Part shown: positions 7,399-15,826 of the stretch, one piece after another | Layout of the letters: each line of letters opens with the position of its first letter | How positions within the stretch are numbered: the first letter of the stretch is position 1 | NCBI GenBank assembly: GCA_040757595.1 | Contig: JBFLWP010000010.1 | Span: 1 to 64,000 of the forward strand | Direction of reading: 5' to 3' | Length of the DNA: 64,000 nucleotides | DNA from: Nitrospirota bacterium | Lineage (GTDB): Bacteria; Nitrospirota; Nitrospiria; Nitrospirales; Nitrospiraceae | Notes under the pieces: generated by a model | What the model saw: only the letters and a program-made list of their open reading frames with translations | The model's database searches: none | Told to the model about the DNA's origin: nothing | Made by a program: the position numbers and the translations under genes

Positions 7399-9147
7399 TC
7401 AATCCTTCAGCGAGATCAGCCCCCTGAGCCTGAAGTTGAACTCGATGTTCAGGATCTGGTTCCACACCGGGCCGGTGAGAGAGGCGAGTCTGGCCCTCGT
7501 GCTGTCCTCCGGCGTGACCACCTTGCCATAGAGGAAGAACCAGTTCACGATCGGGTCGCCCGAATACTTCGGCACGATCCAGTAGCGGCGGTCCTGCAGG
7601 ACGGTCTTCATCCCTTCGAAGGAAAAGGCGACCCATTCATAGCGGTTGGGCGGGGTGCGAATCTGGGCGGTCCTGACCGGCCGGCTCTTCGCCACCAGCT
7701 TGCTGGGCCCGTCGCCGCCGTCCTCATAGACCTCGACCCACAACTCGCCGGTCTCGCCGCCGAACCGGTGCAGGGCGAGCGAGAAATCCTTCAGCAGCAC
7801 CGGCCGGTCCGGCTCCAGGGCCTGGGCATAGACCATGTCGCCGGTGATGTACTCCGCCGTTTCCACCATGTAGTTCCCTTCGAGGGAAAACTGGCCTCCG
7901 CCTTCCGCCTTCACCGGCTCGAACAGCCGGAGTTCGTGCGGGAACTCCAGATTCCCGAAGACCACCGGGAAGTCGAAGTCTTCCAGTTTGAGCGGGGCCT
8001 TCGGAACCGGGGGGAGCGGAGGCGGTGCCACGGCCGGCGGCGCCGGCACGGGAGGCGCGGGCACCGGCCGAGCGGCCGACTGCAAGGCGGCCGCGTAGAG
8101 CAGCTTCTGGGGCACGTTTTCCACCCGCTGGGCCTTGACCACGTCCTGGTCTTGGGAGAAGTCCGCCTCTACGCGCATGTCCAGAATCTTGGGCTCGACG
8201 TTGCCACGGCTGCGCCAGGACATGAGCCCATCCGTGTGGACCGCCTTGTTGTCCGGACCGACTTCCATCCGGATAAACCGGGTGGAGACGAACAGGTGAT
8301 AGGCCTGGCTGTCGTACATCAGCCAGCCTTGGTCCGGATAATATATCTCCAGCCAGGCATGACGGCCGGCCGCCCAGCGGCTGGTCCAGCGACGGCGGCC
8401 ATTGTCCTCGTCCACCTCCCAGGGCTTCTCCAACGTCCGGCCCCTTACCATCCTGGCGGGGATGCCCGCAGCGCGCAGGAGGGCGGCGGCCAGGTGGGTG
8501 TAGTTCTGGCAGTTTCCCTTGCCCTCCCGTTTCGTGTAGATCGCGTCATAGCCGGACGGGTCCAGTTGGTAGTGGAGGTGGTCCACCACCCAATGGAGAA
8601 TCTTGGCGACCGCCTCATGCTCCGTCGCCGCTCCCTTCGCCAAATCGGCCGCCAGGGTTTTGATCTCCTGATCGTCCGACTGGACCTGGGCCGAAGGTTT
8701 GAGATACGGGGCGACGTCGGAGGGAATCGAGGAAGGTGCGAGGGGATAGGGGGCCGCCATGAACACCGGCGCGAACTCCACCGAGGCCTTGATGTCGTAT
8801 TCGCTGACGACTTGGACCTCGCCGGCCGGTGCCTGCCAGGTCAGCTTGAGGATGCGGTTGCCGTAGGGATCGGTCTGTTCCTGCACGGAGGACGGCTTGG
8901 GCCTGGCCTGGTACCGGTAATTCGAGACCACCTGTTTGGACGTCTTCGTCGTCACGTTGGGCGGCGGGACCAGGTTGTAGGAGAACTGGTCAATCCCGCC
9001 CTGCCCGCTCGGCATCCCTATGACCGCCGTGTCCTTCACGTGAAAATTGGACGACAGCGCTCCATCAAGAACCAGCGTCCTCGTATGGGCGGGACTCAAC
9101 CAGATGGTGCAGAGCAGCGCGAGAGTCAGGGCCAGCCGGATCACCAT
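7399..9147 (-). CDS. secreted transglutaminase-like cysteine protease-fold protein
   Basis: The protein has 582 residues with a signal peptide at 1-22 (VIRLALTLALLCTIWLSPAH). A transglutaminase-like (papain-fold) core lies at about residues 175-300. The catalytic triad is visible as Cys in GNCQNYTHLAAALLRAAGIPAR, His in GRHAWLEIYY and Asp in WLMYDSQ. A Pro/Ala-rich linker (PAPPVPAPPAVAPPPLPP) separates it from a C-terminal beta-rich domain of about 200 residues that may be a carbohydrate- or surface-binding module. In bacteria this fold is often a peptidase or cross-link hydrolase rather than a true transglutaminase. The substrate is unknown. Confidence 0.75.
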   Translation of the reverse strand: MVIRLALTLALLCTIWLSPAHTRTLVLDGALSSNFHVKDTAVIGMPSGQGGIDQFSYNLVPPPNVTTKTSKQVVSNYRYQARPKPSSVQEQTDPYGNRILKLTWQAPAGEVQVVSEYDIKASVEFAPVFMAAPYPLAPSSIPSDVAPYLKPSAQVQSDDQEIKTLAADLAKGAATEHEAVAKILHWVVDHLHYQLDPSGYDAIYTKREGKGNCQNYTHLAAALLRAAGIPARMVRGRTLEKPWEVDEDNGRRRWTSRWAAGRHAWLEIYYPDQGWLMYDSQAYHLFVSTRFIRMEVGPDNKAVHTDGLMSWRSRGNVEPKILDMRVEADFSQDQDVVKAQRVENVPQKLLYAAALQSAARPVPAPPVPAPPAVAPPPLPPVPKAPLKLEDFDFPVVFGNLEFPHELRLFEPVKAEGGGQFSLEGNYMVETAEYITGDMVYAQALEPDRPVLLKDFSLALHRFGGETGELWVEVYEDGGDGPSKLVAKSRPVRTAQIRTPPNRYEWVAFSFEGMKTVLQDRRYWIVPKYSGDPIVNWFFLYGKVVTPEDSTRARLASLTGPVWNQILNIEFNFRLRGLISLKD

Positions 9148-9240
9148 GCAAGTCCTCCGCGAGACGCAGGAGGCGACCCTAGACGGAAAGCGGATGGATG
9201 TCTGGCCAGAGGCCGTGTATCGAAGATCGCGAGCAACGTG

Positions 9241-9417
9241 TTAGCTCCGGTGAAACCAGAAGGCCCGGAAGCGGTAGTTGCAGGAGCGGCACTCGAAGGG
9301 GTAGATGAAAAACATCGAGTAGAAGCGGTCGCCGGAGCGCCGCTCGACTCGTACCCCGTCACGACATTGACAAATCGGGCACCGCGTCGTCAACAGGGAA
9401 TGTAGGCGCGTCAGCAT
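9241..9417 (-). CDS. 58-residue zinc-ribbon protein
   Basis: This short frame runs from ATG 9415-9417 to TAA 9241-9243. It encodes two cysteine pairs 25 residues apart (CPICQC at residues 13-18 and CRSC at 43-46), the arrangement of a small zinc ribbon, followed by an aromatic and basic tail (NYRFRAFWFHRS). An AAGAGA stretch lies about eight bases upstream. The cysteine spacing is unlikely by chance in a random frame, and the gene is the first in a minus-strand pair with the transglutaminase-like gene. Single-ribbon proteins of this size may bind nucleic acid or a protein partner; the role here is unknown. Confidence 0.65.
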   Translation of the reverse strand: MLTRLHSLLTTRCPICQCRDGVRVERRSGDRFYSMFFIYPFECRSCNYRFRAFWFHRS

Positions 9418-10117
9418 GCGTAGTCTCTTTTATTCCAATCGAAGCCATTTGACAAGGATAATCGGCCAATGACGACAAGGTCCTCGGTAACTCGGACGAG
9501 TGGATTTTCCCCCTTTCTCCGCGCTACACTCGCGGGGTTCGTCGGACTGAGGGGAAGATGCCTCGCCGATCCGCCGATGACCGTCCGATCGTTCGCGTCC
9601 TTCTGCCCCCGCTCGGCATCCCCGCAAGGCCATTCGGACGTGCTGGTCATGGCGGCCCAGGCGCCGGGGTGAAGCAGTTTATTATGGGCCCCAGGCGGAC
9701 ACGGTGCTCGTGCCGGGGATGACGCCGGTCGTGCTCGGCGGCGCGGACCAGGTTGCCCGGTTGCGGACCGCGGCGGCCGCGCCGCAGGCGGAGGGGCAGT
9801 CCATGCGCCGGCTGGCCTCTAGCAGGCTGTTGAAAAACCGTTTTGCTACCTCGGCACACAGCGCGGCGCGAGGTCGCAGACGCAATCAGAGGAAACCACA
9901 GGATGTTCAAAAAGGCCGTCCAGCGAGGCCGCAGCCAGCGAGGAGGCGAGGCGTACTCTTTTCGGTACGTTGAGCCTCTGAGCGCCGCGAGAACAAAGCT
10001 GGCGGACTTTTTCAACATCCTGCTAGAACCGCCCCGCTGTGTCCGTAGGGCTTGTGGTAAGATTCGGGCCCGGCCTGGGAGAGACCGCCAGGGAAGCTGC
10101 GAAAGGGGAGAGGGATC
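9418..10117. other. 700-bp gap without a convincing gene
   Basis: This is the longest gene-free stretch of the window. Its right half is the inverted-repeat element at 9819-10026. Left of it, about 9690-9818, one plus frame is strongly coding-like in codon third positions (reading VLVPGMTPVVLGGADQ and on to the element). It has no good start and runs into the element, so it may be the remnant of a gene cut by insertion. I see nothing definite in 9418-9690. Confidence 0.45.
9819..10026. repeat. 208-bp element with 19-bp terminal inverted repeats
   Basis: The left end CTAGCAGGCTGTTGAAAAA (9819-9837) and the right end TTTTTCAACATCCTGCTAG (10008-10026) are inverted repeats with one mismatch in 19. 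Inside, bases around 9899-9924 (AGGATGTTCAAAAAGG and on) pair with the right end again (GGCGGACTTTTTCAACATCC), and a third short palindrome lies near 9945-9975. No transposase frame fits inside. The structure is that of a non-autonomous palindromic element (MITE-like or REP-like). Confidence 0.75.
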
Positions 10118-10915
10118 GTGAAGGAATGTTCGGTGCGTAACCGGGTTCGTTTGCCGCGTTTTTCCACTCCGGCCGTGTTCCTGCTGGCGGCGATCGGGTT
10201 GATCGTGGGGAGCCGCCACGCGCTCGCCGGAGAGGAGAAGGGGGCGCGGGCTTATAACGAGAAGGCCCAGGCCGAGTTGGACCTGCGGCACCTGTGGAAT
10301 TTCGACAAGGACAAGCCTGGCGGCCCGCCGGCCGGATTCATAGCCTTGACGGTCGGGGCCGGCCAAGCGGGAGGTTGGACCGTGGAGGCCGATCCCCTGG
10401 CTCCCTCGGCGCCGAACCGGCTCAGCCAGACGGTCCTCTGTCCGGGCGGCTGCTACCAACTCCTCCTGGCTGAGGGGGTGACCTACGACTACGTTGATCT
10501 GACCGTCCGCCTCCGTGTCGTTTCCGGCACGCCGGCAACGACCGGGGCGACCGGCGGGGCGGTCTTCCGGGTGAAGGACGAGCGCAACTTCCACGCCGCT
10601 CTGGTGGACTTGGCGGCCCAAAGCCTGGAGGTCATCCGGGTGGTGGACGGACAGGCCACGGTGCTCGCGCACGAGCCGGTCAAGCTTCGGCCCGGCGCCT
10701 GGCATCCGTTGCGGGTGCTCCACGAGACGATCCTGAGCAAGGACCTGATGGAAATCTCCTTTGACGGGAAGATCGTCTTTTCCACTTGGGATCAAGAACG
10801 GTACGGGGGGCGGATCGGACTGGCTACGAGGGGAGACGCGGCGATCGGGTTCGACAACTTCCACGTGATCCGGCTCTACTCGCAAAAGCCCCTCTCGCCT
10901 CCGGCGGCCTATTGA
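10118..10915 (+). CDS. exported protein with lectin/glucanase-like (jelly-roll) fold
   Basis: A 265-residue protein from GTG 10118, preceded by GGAGAGGG. Residues 1-37 form a long signal peptide ending ...SRHALA. The mature part has the alternating beta pattern and the ending typical of concanavalin-like (LamG or 3-keto-disaccharide hydrolase-like) domains: GAVFRVKDERNFHAALVD, LHETILSKDLMEISFDGK and GRIGLATRGDAAIGFDNFHV. These domains bind or cleave glycans, but no catalytic residues can be assigned. It is followed by a lipoprotein gene after 13 bases, suggesting one unit. Confidence 0.65.
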   Translation: MKECSVRNRVRLPRFSTPAVFLLAAIGLIVGSRHALAGEEKGARAYNEKAQAELDLRHLWNFDKDKPGGPPAGFIALTVGAGQAGGWTVEADPLAPSAPNRLSQTVLCPGGCYQLLLAEGVTYDYVDLTVRLRVVSGTPATTGATGGAVFRVKDERNFHAALVDLAAQSLEVIRVVDGQATVLAHEPVKLRPGAWHPLRVLHETILSKDLMEISFDGKIVFSTWDQERYGGRIGLATRGDAAIGFDNFHVIRLYSQKPLSPPAAY

Positions 10916-10928
10916 GAGGGCGAACGTC

Positions 10929-11603
10929 GTGCTTCTCGACGCCGATCGGCTCTGCCTGCGACGGGCAGGCGCGACCGTGGTCATCGTGACCGTGGTCGGG
11001 CTGCTCGCCGGCGGGTGCCGGTCCGACAGGGTGACTCCATCCGGCTTCCTCGGGGACTACTCGGGCATGGAGCCGCTGCCCGAAGACCCCTCCATTCTCT
11101 ACGCGGAAAAGCCGAACGTAGACTGGAAGGTGTACAAGAAGCTCCAGTTCGATCCGGTCACGGTCTCCTATGCGCCCGATGCCAGGAACCGCCAGATTGA
11201 TCCGGCCGAGCTGAAGAAGCTGACCGACTATGCCGTGAACGCCGCAAGAGAGGCGGTGCAGGATGCTTACCCGGTGGTGCAGGAGCCGGGCCCCGACGTG
11301 CTGCTGGTGCGGGCTGCCCTGACCGACGTGATCCCGGCCAGCCCGCTGGTGAACCTGGCCACGACGGCGGCCCTCTTCGTGCCATTGGACATGGGGGGAG
11401 CCGCGATCGAGGTGGAATTCGTGGACTCCCGATCAGGGGAGCGGCTGGCGGCCCTGGTGGATCGCCGGATCGGGTTCCCCCTCCATCCGGGTGATTTCGT
11501 CCAGGGGTTTACGAAATGGGGCCATGCCAAGCGGGCCTTCGACCAGTGGGCGAGGCTGCTGCGGGAGGGTCTGGACGAAGCCCACGGGAAGAAGCCTCAA
11601 TAG
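10929..11603 (+). CDS. DUF3313-like lipoprotein
   Basis: The 224-residue product starts at GTG 10929. A hydrophobic stretch leads to a lipobox-like LLAGGC with the cysteine near residue 30, so it is probably lipid-anchored. The body (YKKLQFDPVTVSYAP..., then ALVDRRIGFP and FTKWGHAKRAFDQWARLLREGL) resembles the DUF3313 group of Gram-negative lipoproteins. It lies 13 bases after the exported jelly-roll protein and overlaps the convergent deaminase gene by seven bases at its 3' end. Function unknown. Confidence 0.65.
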   Translation: MLLDADRLCLRRAGATVVIVTVVGLLAGGCRSDRVTPSGFLGDYSGMEPLPEDPSILYAEKPNVDWKVYKKLQFDPVTVSYAPDARNRQIDPAELKKLTDYAVNAAREAVQDAYPVVQEPGPDVLLVRAALTDVIPASPLVNLATTAALFVPLDMGGAAIEVEFVDSRSGERLAALVDRRIGFPLHPGDFVQGFTKWGHAKRAFDQWARLLREGLDEAHGKKPQ

Positions 11604-12067
11604 GCCCGCCGGTCGGCCCGCTCGGCCCAGGCGGTGAAGAGCGCCAGGCTCTCCTCCCGGAGCAGGCCCCCTCTGATCTCGATCTGACTCGCACCCAGTT
11701 GCCGCATCTGCTCGCTCGCGATGGCCAGCTCGTTGAACCCGCTCCGCCGGGCGTCCTCGATCCCGGCGCCGTACACGATCCTCGCGATGCGGGCCCAGTG
11801 GCAGGCGCTGAAACACATGGGACAGGGCTCGCAGGTCGAGTAGATCGCGCAGCCGGTCAGGTCCACGGTCTTGAGCTTCGCGCAGGCCTCCCGGATCGCC
11901 AGCACTTCCGCGTGGGCCGTGATGTCGGTCCGTTCCCACACGCCGTTGTGGGCGAGGCAGACGACCCGGCCGTCCTTGACGAGGCAGGCGCCAAAGGGCG
12001 TCTGCCCCTTTGTGATCCCCTCCAGGGCGGTCCGGATCGCGAGCCTCATATAATCTTCGTCCGTCAC
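11597..12067 (-). CDS. nucleoside/nucleobase deaminase (CDA fold)
   Basis: A 156-residue member of the cytidine deaminase-like superfamily. The zinc site is complete: HAE at about residue 52 (His ligand and catalytic Glu) and PCPMC at about 81-85 (two Cys ligands). The context TPFGACLVKDGRVV and ARIVYGAGIEDA resembles guanine deaminase/tRNA-adenosine deaminase relatives. The C-terminal region is closer to guanine deaminase (GuaD-like) than to TadA, but the sequence alone does not separate them. It is a lone minus-strand gene. Confidence 0.75.
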   Translation of the reverse strand: MTDEDYMRLAIRTALEGITKGQTPFGACLVKDGRVVCLAHNGVWERTDITAHAEVLAIREACAKLKTVDLTGCAIYSTCEPCPMCFSACHWARIARIVYGAGIEDARRSGFNELAIASEQMRQLGASQIEIRGGLLREESLALFTAWAERADRRAY

Positions 12068-12146
12068 TCCTCCCTCCTTCCGGCCCGGCTTTCCCGGCCT
12101 TGGGCCGGGTTCGACGCTATTCTAGCTTAGACGGGAACGAATCACG

Positions 12147-12710
12147 ATGGCGTCGGAAATTTCCCATGCGGTCGTCGCGCTGGCGATCGGCAAGGCCATT
12201 GGCAAGTCCATTGGGTGGAGGGCCGTGCCGGCCCGCTTCTGGTGGCTGTCGGTCATCTGCTCGGTATTGCCGGACGTGGACGTCCTCGGTTTCGCCCTCG
12301 GCATCGAATATGGGGATCTGCTGGGCCATCGCGGCTTGACCCATTCCCTCTGCTTCGCCCTGGTTGTGAGCCTGGCCGTCGTCCGGATGCAATTCCCGGA
12401 GGCGGCCTTGGGCTCGCAATCCTGGTGGAGGCTGATCGCGCACTTCTTTCTCGTCACGGCGTCGCACGGCTTCCTGGACGCCATGACCAACGGCGGGCTC
12501 GGGGTGGCCTTCTTCTCGCCCTTCGACAACAGCCGGTACTTTCTGCCCTGGCGGCCGGTGGAGGTCTCGCCGATCGGGTTGGCCGGGTTCTTCACGCCCC
12601 ACGGCGCGCAAGTGCTGGCCAGCGAGCTGATGTGGATCTGGATTCCGGTCGGCTTGGCGGCTCTCGCGGTTGGGACCTATAGGAGGCTGGCATCCGGGCG
12701 GTTTCCATGA
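12147..12710 (+). CDS. YdjM-like (DUF457) membrane-bound metal-dependent hydrolase
   Basis: A 187-residue protein with about four membrane segments. The family pattern is clear: an N-terminal [14 protein letters not shown], then [22 protein letters not shown] (candidate metal ligands) and [13 protein letters not shown]. Members are inner-membrane proteins annotated as metal-dependent hydrolases with unknown substrate. Four bases of its end overlap the first possible uvrB start, but uvrB more likely starts at 12794. Confidence 0.75.
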   Translation: MASEISHAVVALAIGKAIGKSIGWRAVPARFWWLSVICSVLPDVDVLGFALGIEYGDLLGHRGLTHSLCFALVVSLAVVRMQFPEAALGSQSWWRLIAHFFLVTASHGFLDAMTNGGLGVAFFSPFDNSRYFLPWRPVEVSPIGLAGFFTPHGAQVLASELMWIWIPVGLAALAVGTYRRLASGRFP

Positions 12711-12793
12711 CCGTCCCGGAATCAAGCCCGGAGAGGGGGCGGCGCGGCGGTGCCGGGAGAACCGGTGTGGTAAGATGCCGCCTGAGAGACGCC

Positions 12794-14797
12794 ATGCCGG
12801 CGACGAATCGGTTCAAGCTGGAAGCTCCGTTTGCGCCCTGCGGGGATCAGGGCCAGGCCATCGAGAAGCTGACGTCCGGGGTGCAGGCCGGCAAACAGCA
12901 CCAGGTCCTGCTGGGCGTCACCGGCTCCGGCAAGACCTTCACGATGGCCAACCTGATCGAGCGGGCGCAGAAGCCGACGCTCGTGCTGGTCCACAACAAG
13001 ACCCTGGCGGGCCAGCTCTACCAGGAGTTCAGGGCCTTCTTCCCGCACAACGCGGTCGAATACTTCGTCAGCTACTACGACTACTACCAGCCGGAAGCCT
13101 ACATCCCCCAGACCGACACCTACATCGCCAAGGACGCTTCGATCAACGACGCGATCGACCAGATGCGCCACTCCGCCACCCGGTCGCTGCTGGAGCGGAA
13201 CGACGTCGTGATCGTGTCCTCGGTTTCCTGCATCTACGGCCTGGGCTCCCCGGAGGTCTACCACGACATGCTGCTCTATCTGGAAGAAGGGATGGAAATC
13301 CGGCGCGAGCAGATCCTGGCCAAGCTGGTGGAGATCCAGTACGCTCGGAACGACACGGACTTCCACCGGGGCACGTTCCGGGCCCGCGGGGACGTGGTCG
13401 AGATCTTTCCGGCCTCCTCCGACGCCAACTCGGTGCGGATCGAGCTGTTCGGGGACGTGGTGGACGCGATCCACGAGATTGATCCGCTCACAGGCAAGTC
13501 CCTGGCCCGGCTTCCCAAGGTGCCGATCTATCCGAACACCCACTACCTGATCGCCCCGGACCGGTACGAACGGGCGCTGAACGGGATCGAAGGAGAGCTG
13601 GACGAGCGCATCGCCTTCTTCAAGCAGCAGGGCAAGCTCCTGGAGGCGCAGCGGATCGAGCAGCGGACCAAGTTCGACCTCGAAATGATCCGGGCGATGG
13701 GCTATTGCCACGGGATCGAGAACTACTCCCGCCACCTCAGCGGCCGGGCGCCGGGCGAACCGCCGCCCACGCTGCTCGACTATTTCCCCAAGGATTTTCT
13801 GCTGATTGTGGACGAGTCCCACGCGACGATCCCCCAGGTGCAGGGGATGTACGAGGGCGACCATTCGCGCAAGAAGAGCCTGGTGGAGTACGGGTTCCGC
13901 CTGCCGTCGGCCTTCGACAACCGGCCGCTGACCTTCGCGGAGTTCGAGCGCACGATCAACCAGGTGGTCTACGTCTCGGCGACGCCGGGCTCCTATGAGC
14001 TGGAGCACGCCGGCTCGGCGGTCGTCGAGCAGATCATCCGGCCCACCGGGCTGATGGACCCGGAGATCGAGGTCCGGCCGGCAAGGGGGCAGGTGGACGA
14101 CCTGCTCGCGGAGGCCCGGGCGGAGGCGGCGCGAGGGAGCCGGGTGCTCGTGACGACCTTGACCAAGCGGATGGCGGAGGACCTGACCGAGTACTTCCAC
14201 GACCTGGGTGTGAAGGTCCGTTACCTCCATTCCGACATCAAGACGCTGGAGCGGGCCGAGATCGTGCGGGACCTGCGGCGCGGCGTCTTCGACGTGCTGG
14301 TGGGGATCAACCTCCTGCGAGAAGGGCTGGATCTTCCGGAGGTCTGCCTCGTGGCGATCCTGGACGCGGACAAGGAAGGCTACCTGCGCTCCCACCGGTC
14401 GCTGATCCAGACGGCGGGGCGCGCGGCGCGCAACAGCCGGGGCCGGGTGATCCTCTACGGCGACACGGTCACCGACTCCATGCGGCTGGCCATTGACGAG
14501 ACGGCGCGGCGGCGGCGCATTCAGGCCGATTACAACAGGGCCCACGGCATCACGCCGGCCAGCGTGAAGAAGGGGATTCCAGAGCTGGAGTACAAGATGG
14601 CCGAGATGGATTATCTGAACCTGGAGCGGGCGGCCGAGCCGGAAGCCGCCTACGAGAGCGGGGCGACGGACAAGGTGATCCAGACGCTCGAGGAGGAGAT
14701 GAAGCTCGCGGCAAGGAACCTGGAGTTCGAACGGGCGGCCGAGCTGCGGGATCGGATCCGCTCGCTCCGGCTCAAGGAACTGGAAGCATCCCGATGA
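12794..14797 (+). CDS. uvrB: excinuclease ABC subunit B
   Basis: A 667-residue protein from ATG 12794 ([18 protein letters not shown]); an ATG 87 bases upstream adds an Arg/Gly-rich stretch unlike UvrB starts. It has Walker [11 protein letters not shown], the beta-hairpin that clamps damaged DNA ([12 protein letters not shown]), helicase motifs DESHATIPQ and [11 protein letters not shown], and a C-terminal UVR domain ([24 protein letters not shown]). UvrB verifies lesions delivered by UvrA and recruits UvrC in nucleotide excision repair. The length matches the family. Its stop codon lies in a heptamer array. Confidence 0.97.
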   Translation: MPATNRFKLEAPFAPCGDQGQAIEKLTSGVQAGKQHQVLLGVTGSGKTFTMANLIERAQKPTLVLVHNKTLAGQLYQEFRAFFPHNAVEYFVSYYDYYQPEAYIPQTDTYIAKDASINDAIDQMRHSATRSLLERNDVVIVSSVSCIYGLGSPEVYHDMLLYLEEGMEIRREQILAKLVEIQYARNDTDFHRGTFRARGDVVEIFPASSDANSVRIELFGDVVDAIHEIDPLTGKSLARLPKVPIYPNTHYLIAPDRYERALNGIEGELDERIAFFKQQGKLLEAQRIEQRTKFDLEMIRAMGYCHGIENYSRHLSGRAPGEPPPTLLDYFPKDFLLIVDESHATIPQVQGMYEGDHSRKKSLVEYGFRLPSAFDNRPLTFAEFERTINQVVYVSATPGSYELEHAGSAVVEQIIRPTGLMDPEIEVRPARGQVDDLLAEARAEAARGSRVLVTTLTKRMAEDLTEYFHDLGVKVRYLHSDIKTLERAEIVRDLRRGVFDVLVGINLLREGLDLPEVCLVAILDADKEGYLRSHRSLIQTAGRAARNSRGRVILYGDTVTDSMRLAIDETARRRRIQADYNRAHGITPASVKKGIPELEYKMAEMDYLNLERAAEPEAAYESGATDKVIQTLEEEMKLAARNLEFERAAELRDRIRSLRLKELEASR

Positions 14798-14851
14798 AGC
14801 GTGAAGAAAGACGGGGTCTTACGAACGACGCTTCACGAGCGACGAACGACG
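14793..14851. repeat. heptamer array pair (unit CGTGAAG/CGTCGTT)
   Basis: Bases 14817-14851 are exactly five 7-mers reading on the minus strand CGTCGTT, CGTCGCT, CGTGAAG, CGTCGTT, CGTAAGA. The facing plus-strand arm GATGAAG, CGTGAAG (14793-14806) contains the uvrB stop codon. It separates uvrB from the convergent DUF4321 gene. Confidence 0.75.
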
Positions 14852-14859
14852 AGACTGCG

Positions 14860-15120
14860 TCAGGCCTGTTTATAGAGGTAGATGCCCAGGAAGATGCCGA
14901 GAAAGGTGAGGATGTTCATTTTCACCGTGAATCCGACGGTGAGTTTGAGCAGGACGAGGTCGATGGTCAGCGGCGGATTGATACCCGGCGTGATGGCCGT
15001 CGAGAACAGGTTCTGGATGGCGCCAGACGGGGCCATCACCCGGAGGGTTTCTCCCAGGACCCCGCCGAGCAGCCCGCCCAGCACGATGAAGAGGAGCAGG
15101 ACCCAGGGGGATTTTTTCAT
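14860..15120 (-). CDS. DUF4321 small membrane protein
   Basis: An 86-residue protein with two membrane segments: residues 4-24 (PWVLLLFIVLGGLLGGVLGE) and 60-83. The pattern of a Gly-rich first segment, a short loop with LFSTAITPG and a second hydrophobic segment matches the DUF4321 family of small inner-membrane proteins. Function unknown. Confidence 0.75.
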   Translation of the reverse strand: MKKSPWVLLLFIVLGGLLGGVLGETLRVMAPSGAIQNLFSTAITPGINPPLTIDLVLLKLTVGFTVKMNILTFLGIFLGIYLYKQA

Positions 15121-15241
15121 CAGCGCAACTCCCGGCTGAGAGACCGTAGGGTAAATTGCGAGGTACCTTATCGAAAGCCTCCTGCCAAGTCAAGAAAAGC
15201 CGTGCGACGGTGTCGCTCCCGCCGCGTCGGGGCGATGGCGG

Positions 15242-15631
15242 TTAGACGTCGAAATGGCTGCGACGGCGCTCGGCTTGGAGGCGGAAGATGAAGCTGATGA
15301 GCCGTTCCCGATCTTCATCGCCGATGGCGGTGAACCTGGCCCCGACCAGATGGGAGGACTTGTCGCGCGTAATCGGCGCGATGCGGACGACCTTCGCGGT
15401 CGCGTGAATGGACTGGGTGTCGGGCAGGACAAGCCTGAGATCCAGCGAGTCGTCGGGGTTGAATTGCCGCGTGGTCACGAAACCGATGCCCCCGCCGCTG
15501 ATGTTCACCTCGGCGGGACTCGGCTCACCAGCCGGCTCTCCCGTCAATCGGTAGTGCAGGGGGAGCACCACGCTGATGCGGAAGTGCTCTCGCTTCTCGG
15601 GGGGCTGATCCTGTGCGGGGTCGAGTTCCAT
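15242..15631 (-). CDS. PilZ-domain protein
   Basis: The protein has 129 residues from ATG 15629-15631; upstream ATGs give longer forms (to 15799) whose extra residues look non-conserved. The cyclic-di-GMP signature is present as RxxxR in KREHFRIS and as NISGGGIGF, where the usual first Asp of (D/N)xSxxG is Asn. It is essentially a single PilZ domain with nothing attached, so it probably acts as a c-di-GMP-responsive adaptor. The target is unknown; no motility or polysaccharide gene is adjacent. Confidence 0.75.
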   Translation of the reverse strand: MELDPAQDQPPEKREHFRISVVLPLHYRLTGEPAGEPSPAEVNISGGGIGFVTTRQFNPDDSLDLRLVLPDTQSIHATAKVVRIAPITRDKSSHLVGARFTAIGDEDRERLISFIFRLQAERRRSHFDV

Positions 15632-15826
15632 AGCCGGTCCCGTCGCCGTGATTGCGCGGGTACTGTGGCATAGATTCTCCTTTCCGGCAATGAAAAACCG
15701 GGTCCCGTGCATCCGCTTGCCTCGGCCTTGGCGCGGTTGACTTTTCGGCCCCCCTCCGTTAAACTGCGCGGTGCTCTTCTCGCCGGATTCCTGTGACAAT
15801 TAGCCCAGTTTTCCGAGCGGTTACGT

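Noticed and set aside
9411-9672. Short open frames on both strands in the 9.4-9.7 kb gap
   Set aside because: No start signal, no motif, and composition does not resemble the coding frames around them.
12722-14545. 607-codon open frame opposite uvrB
   Set aside because: Shadow of uvrB; repetitive Arg/Gly/Val/Leu/Gln composition typical of antisense frames at high GC.
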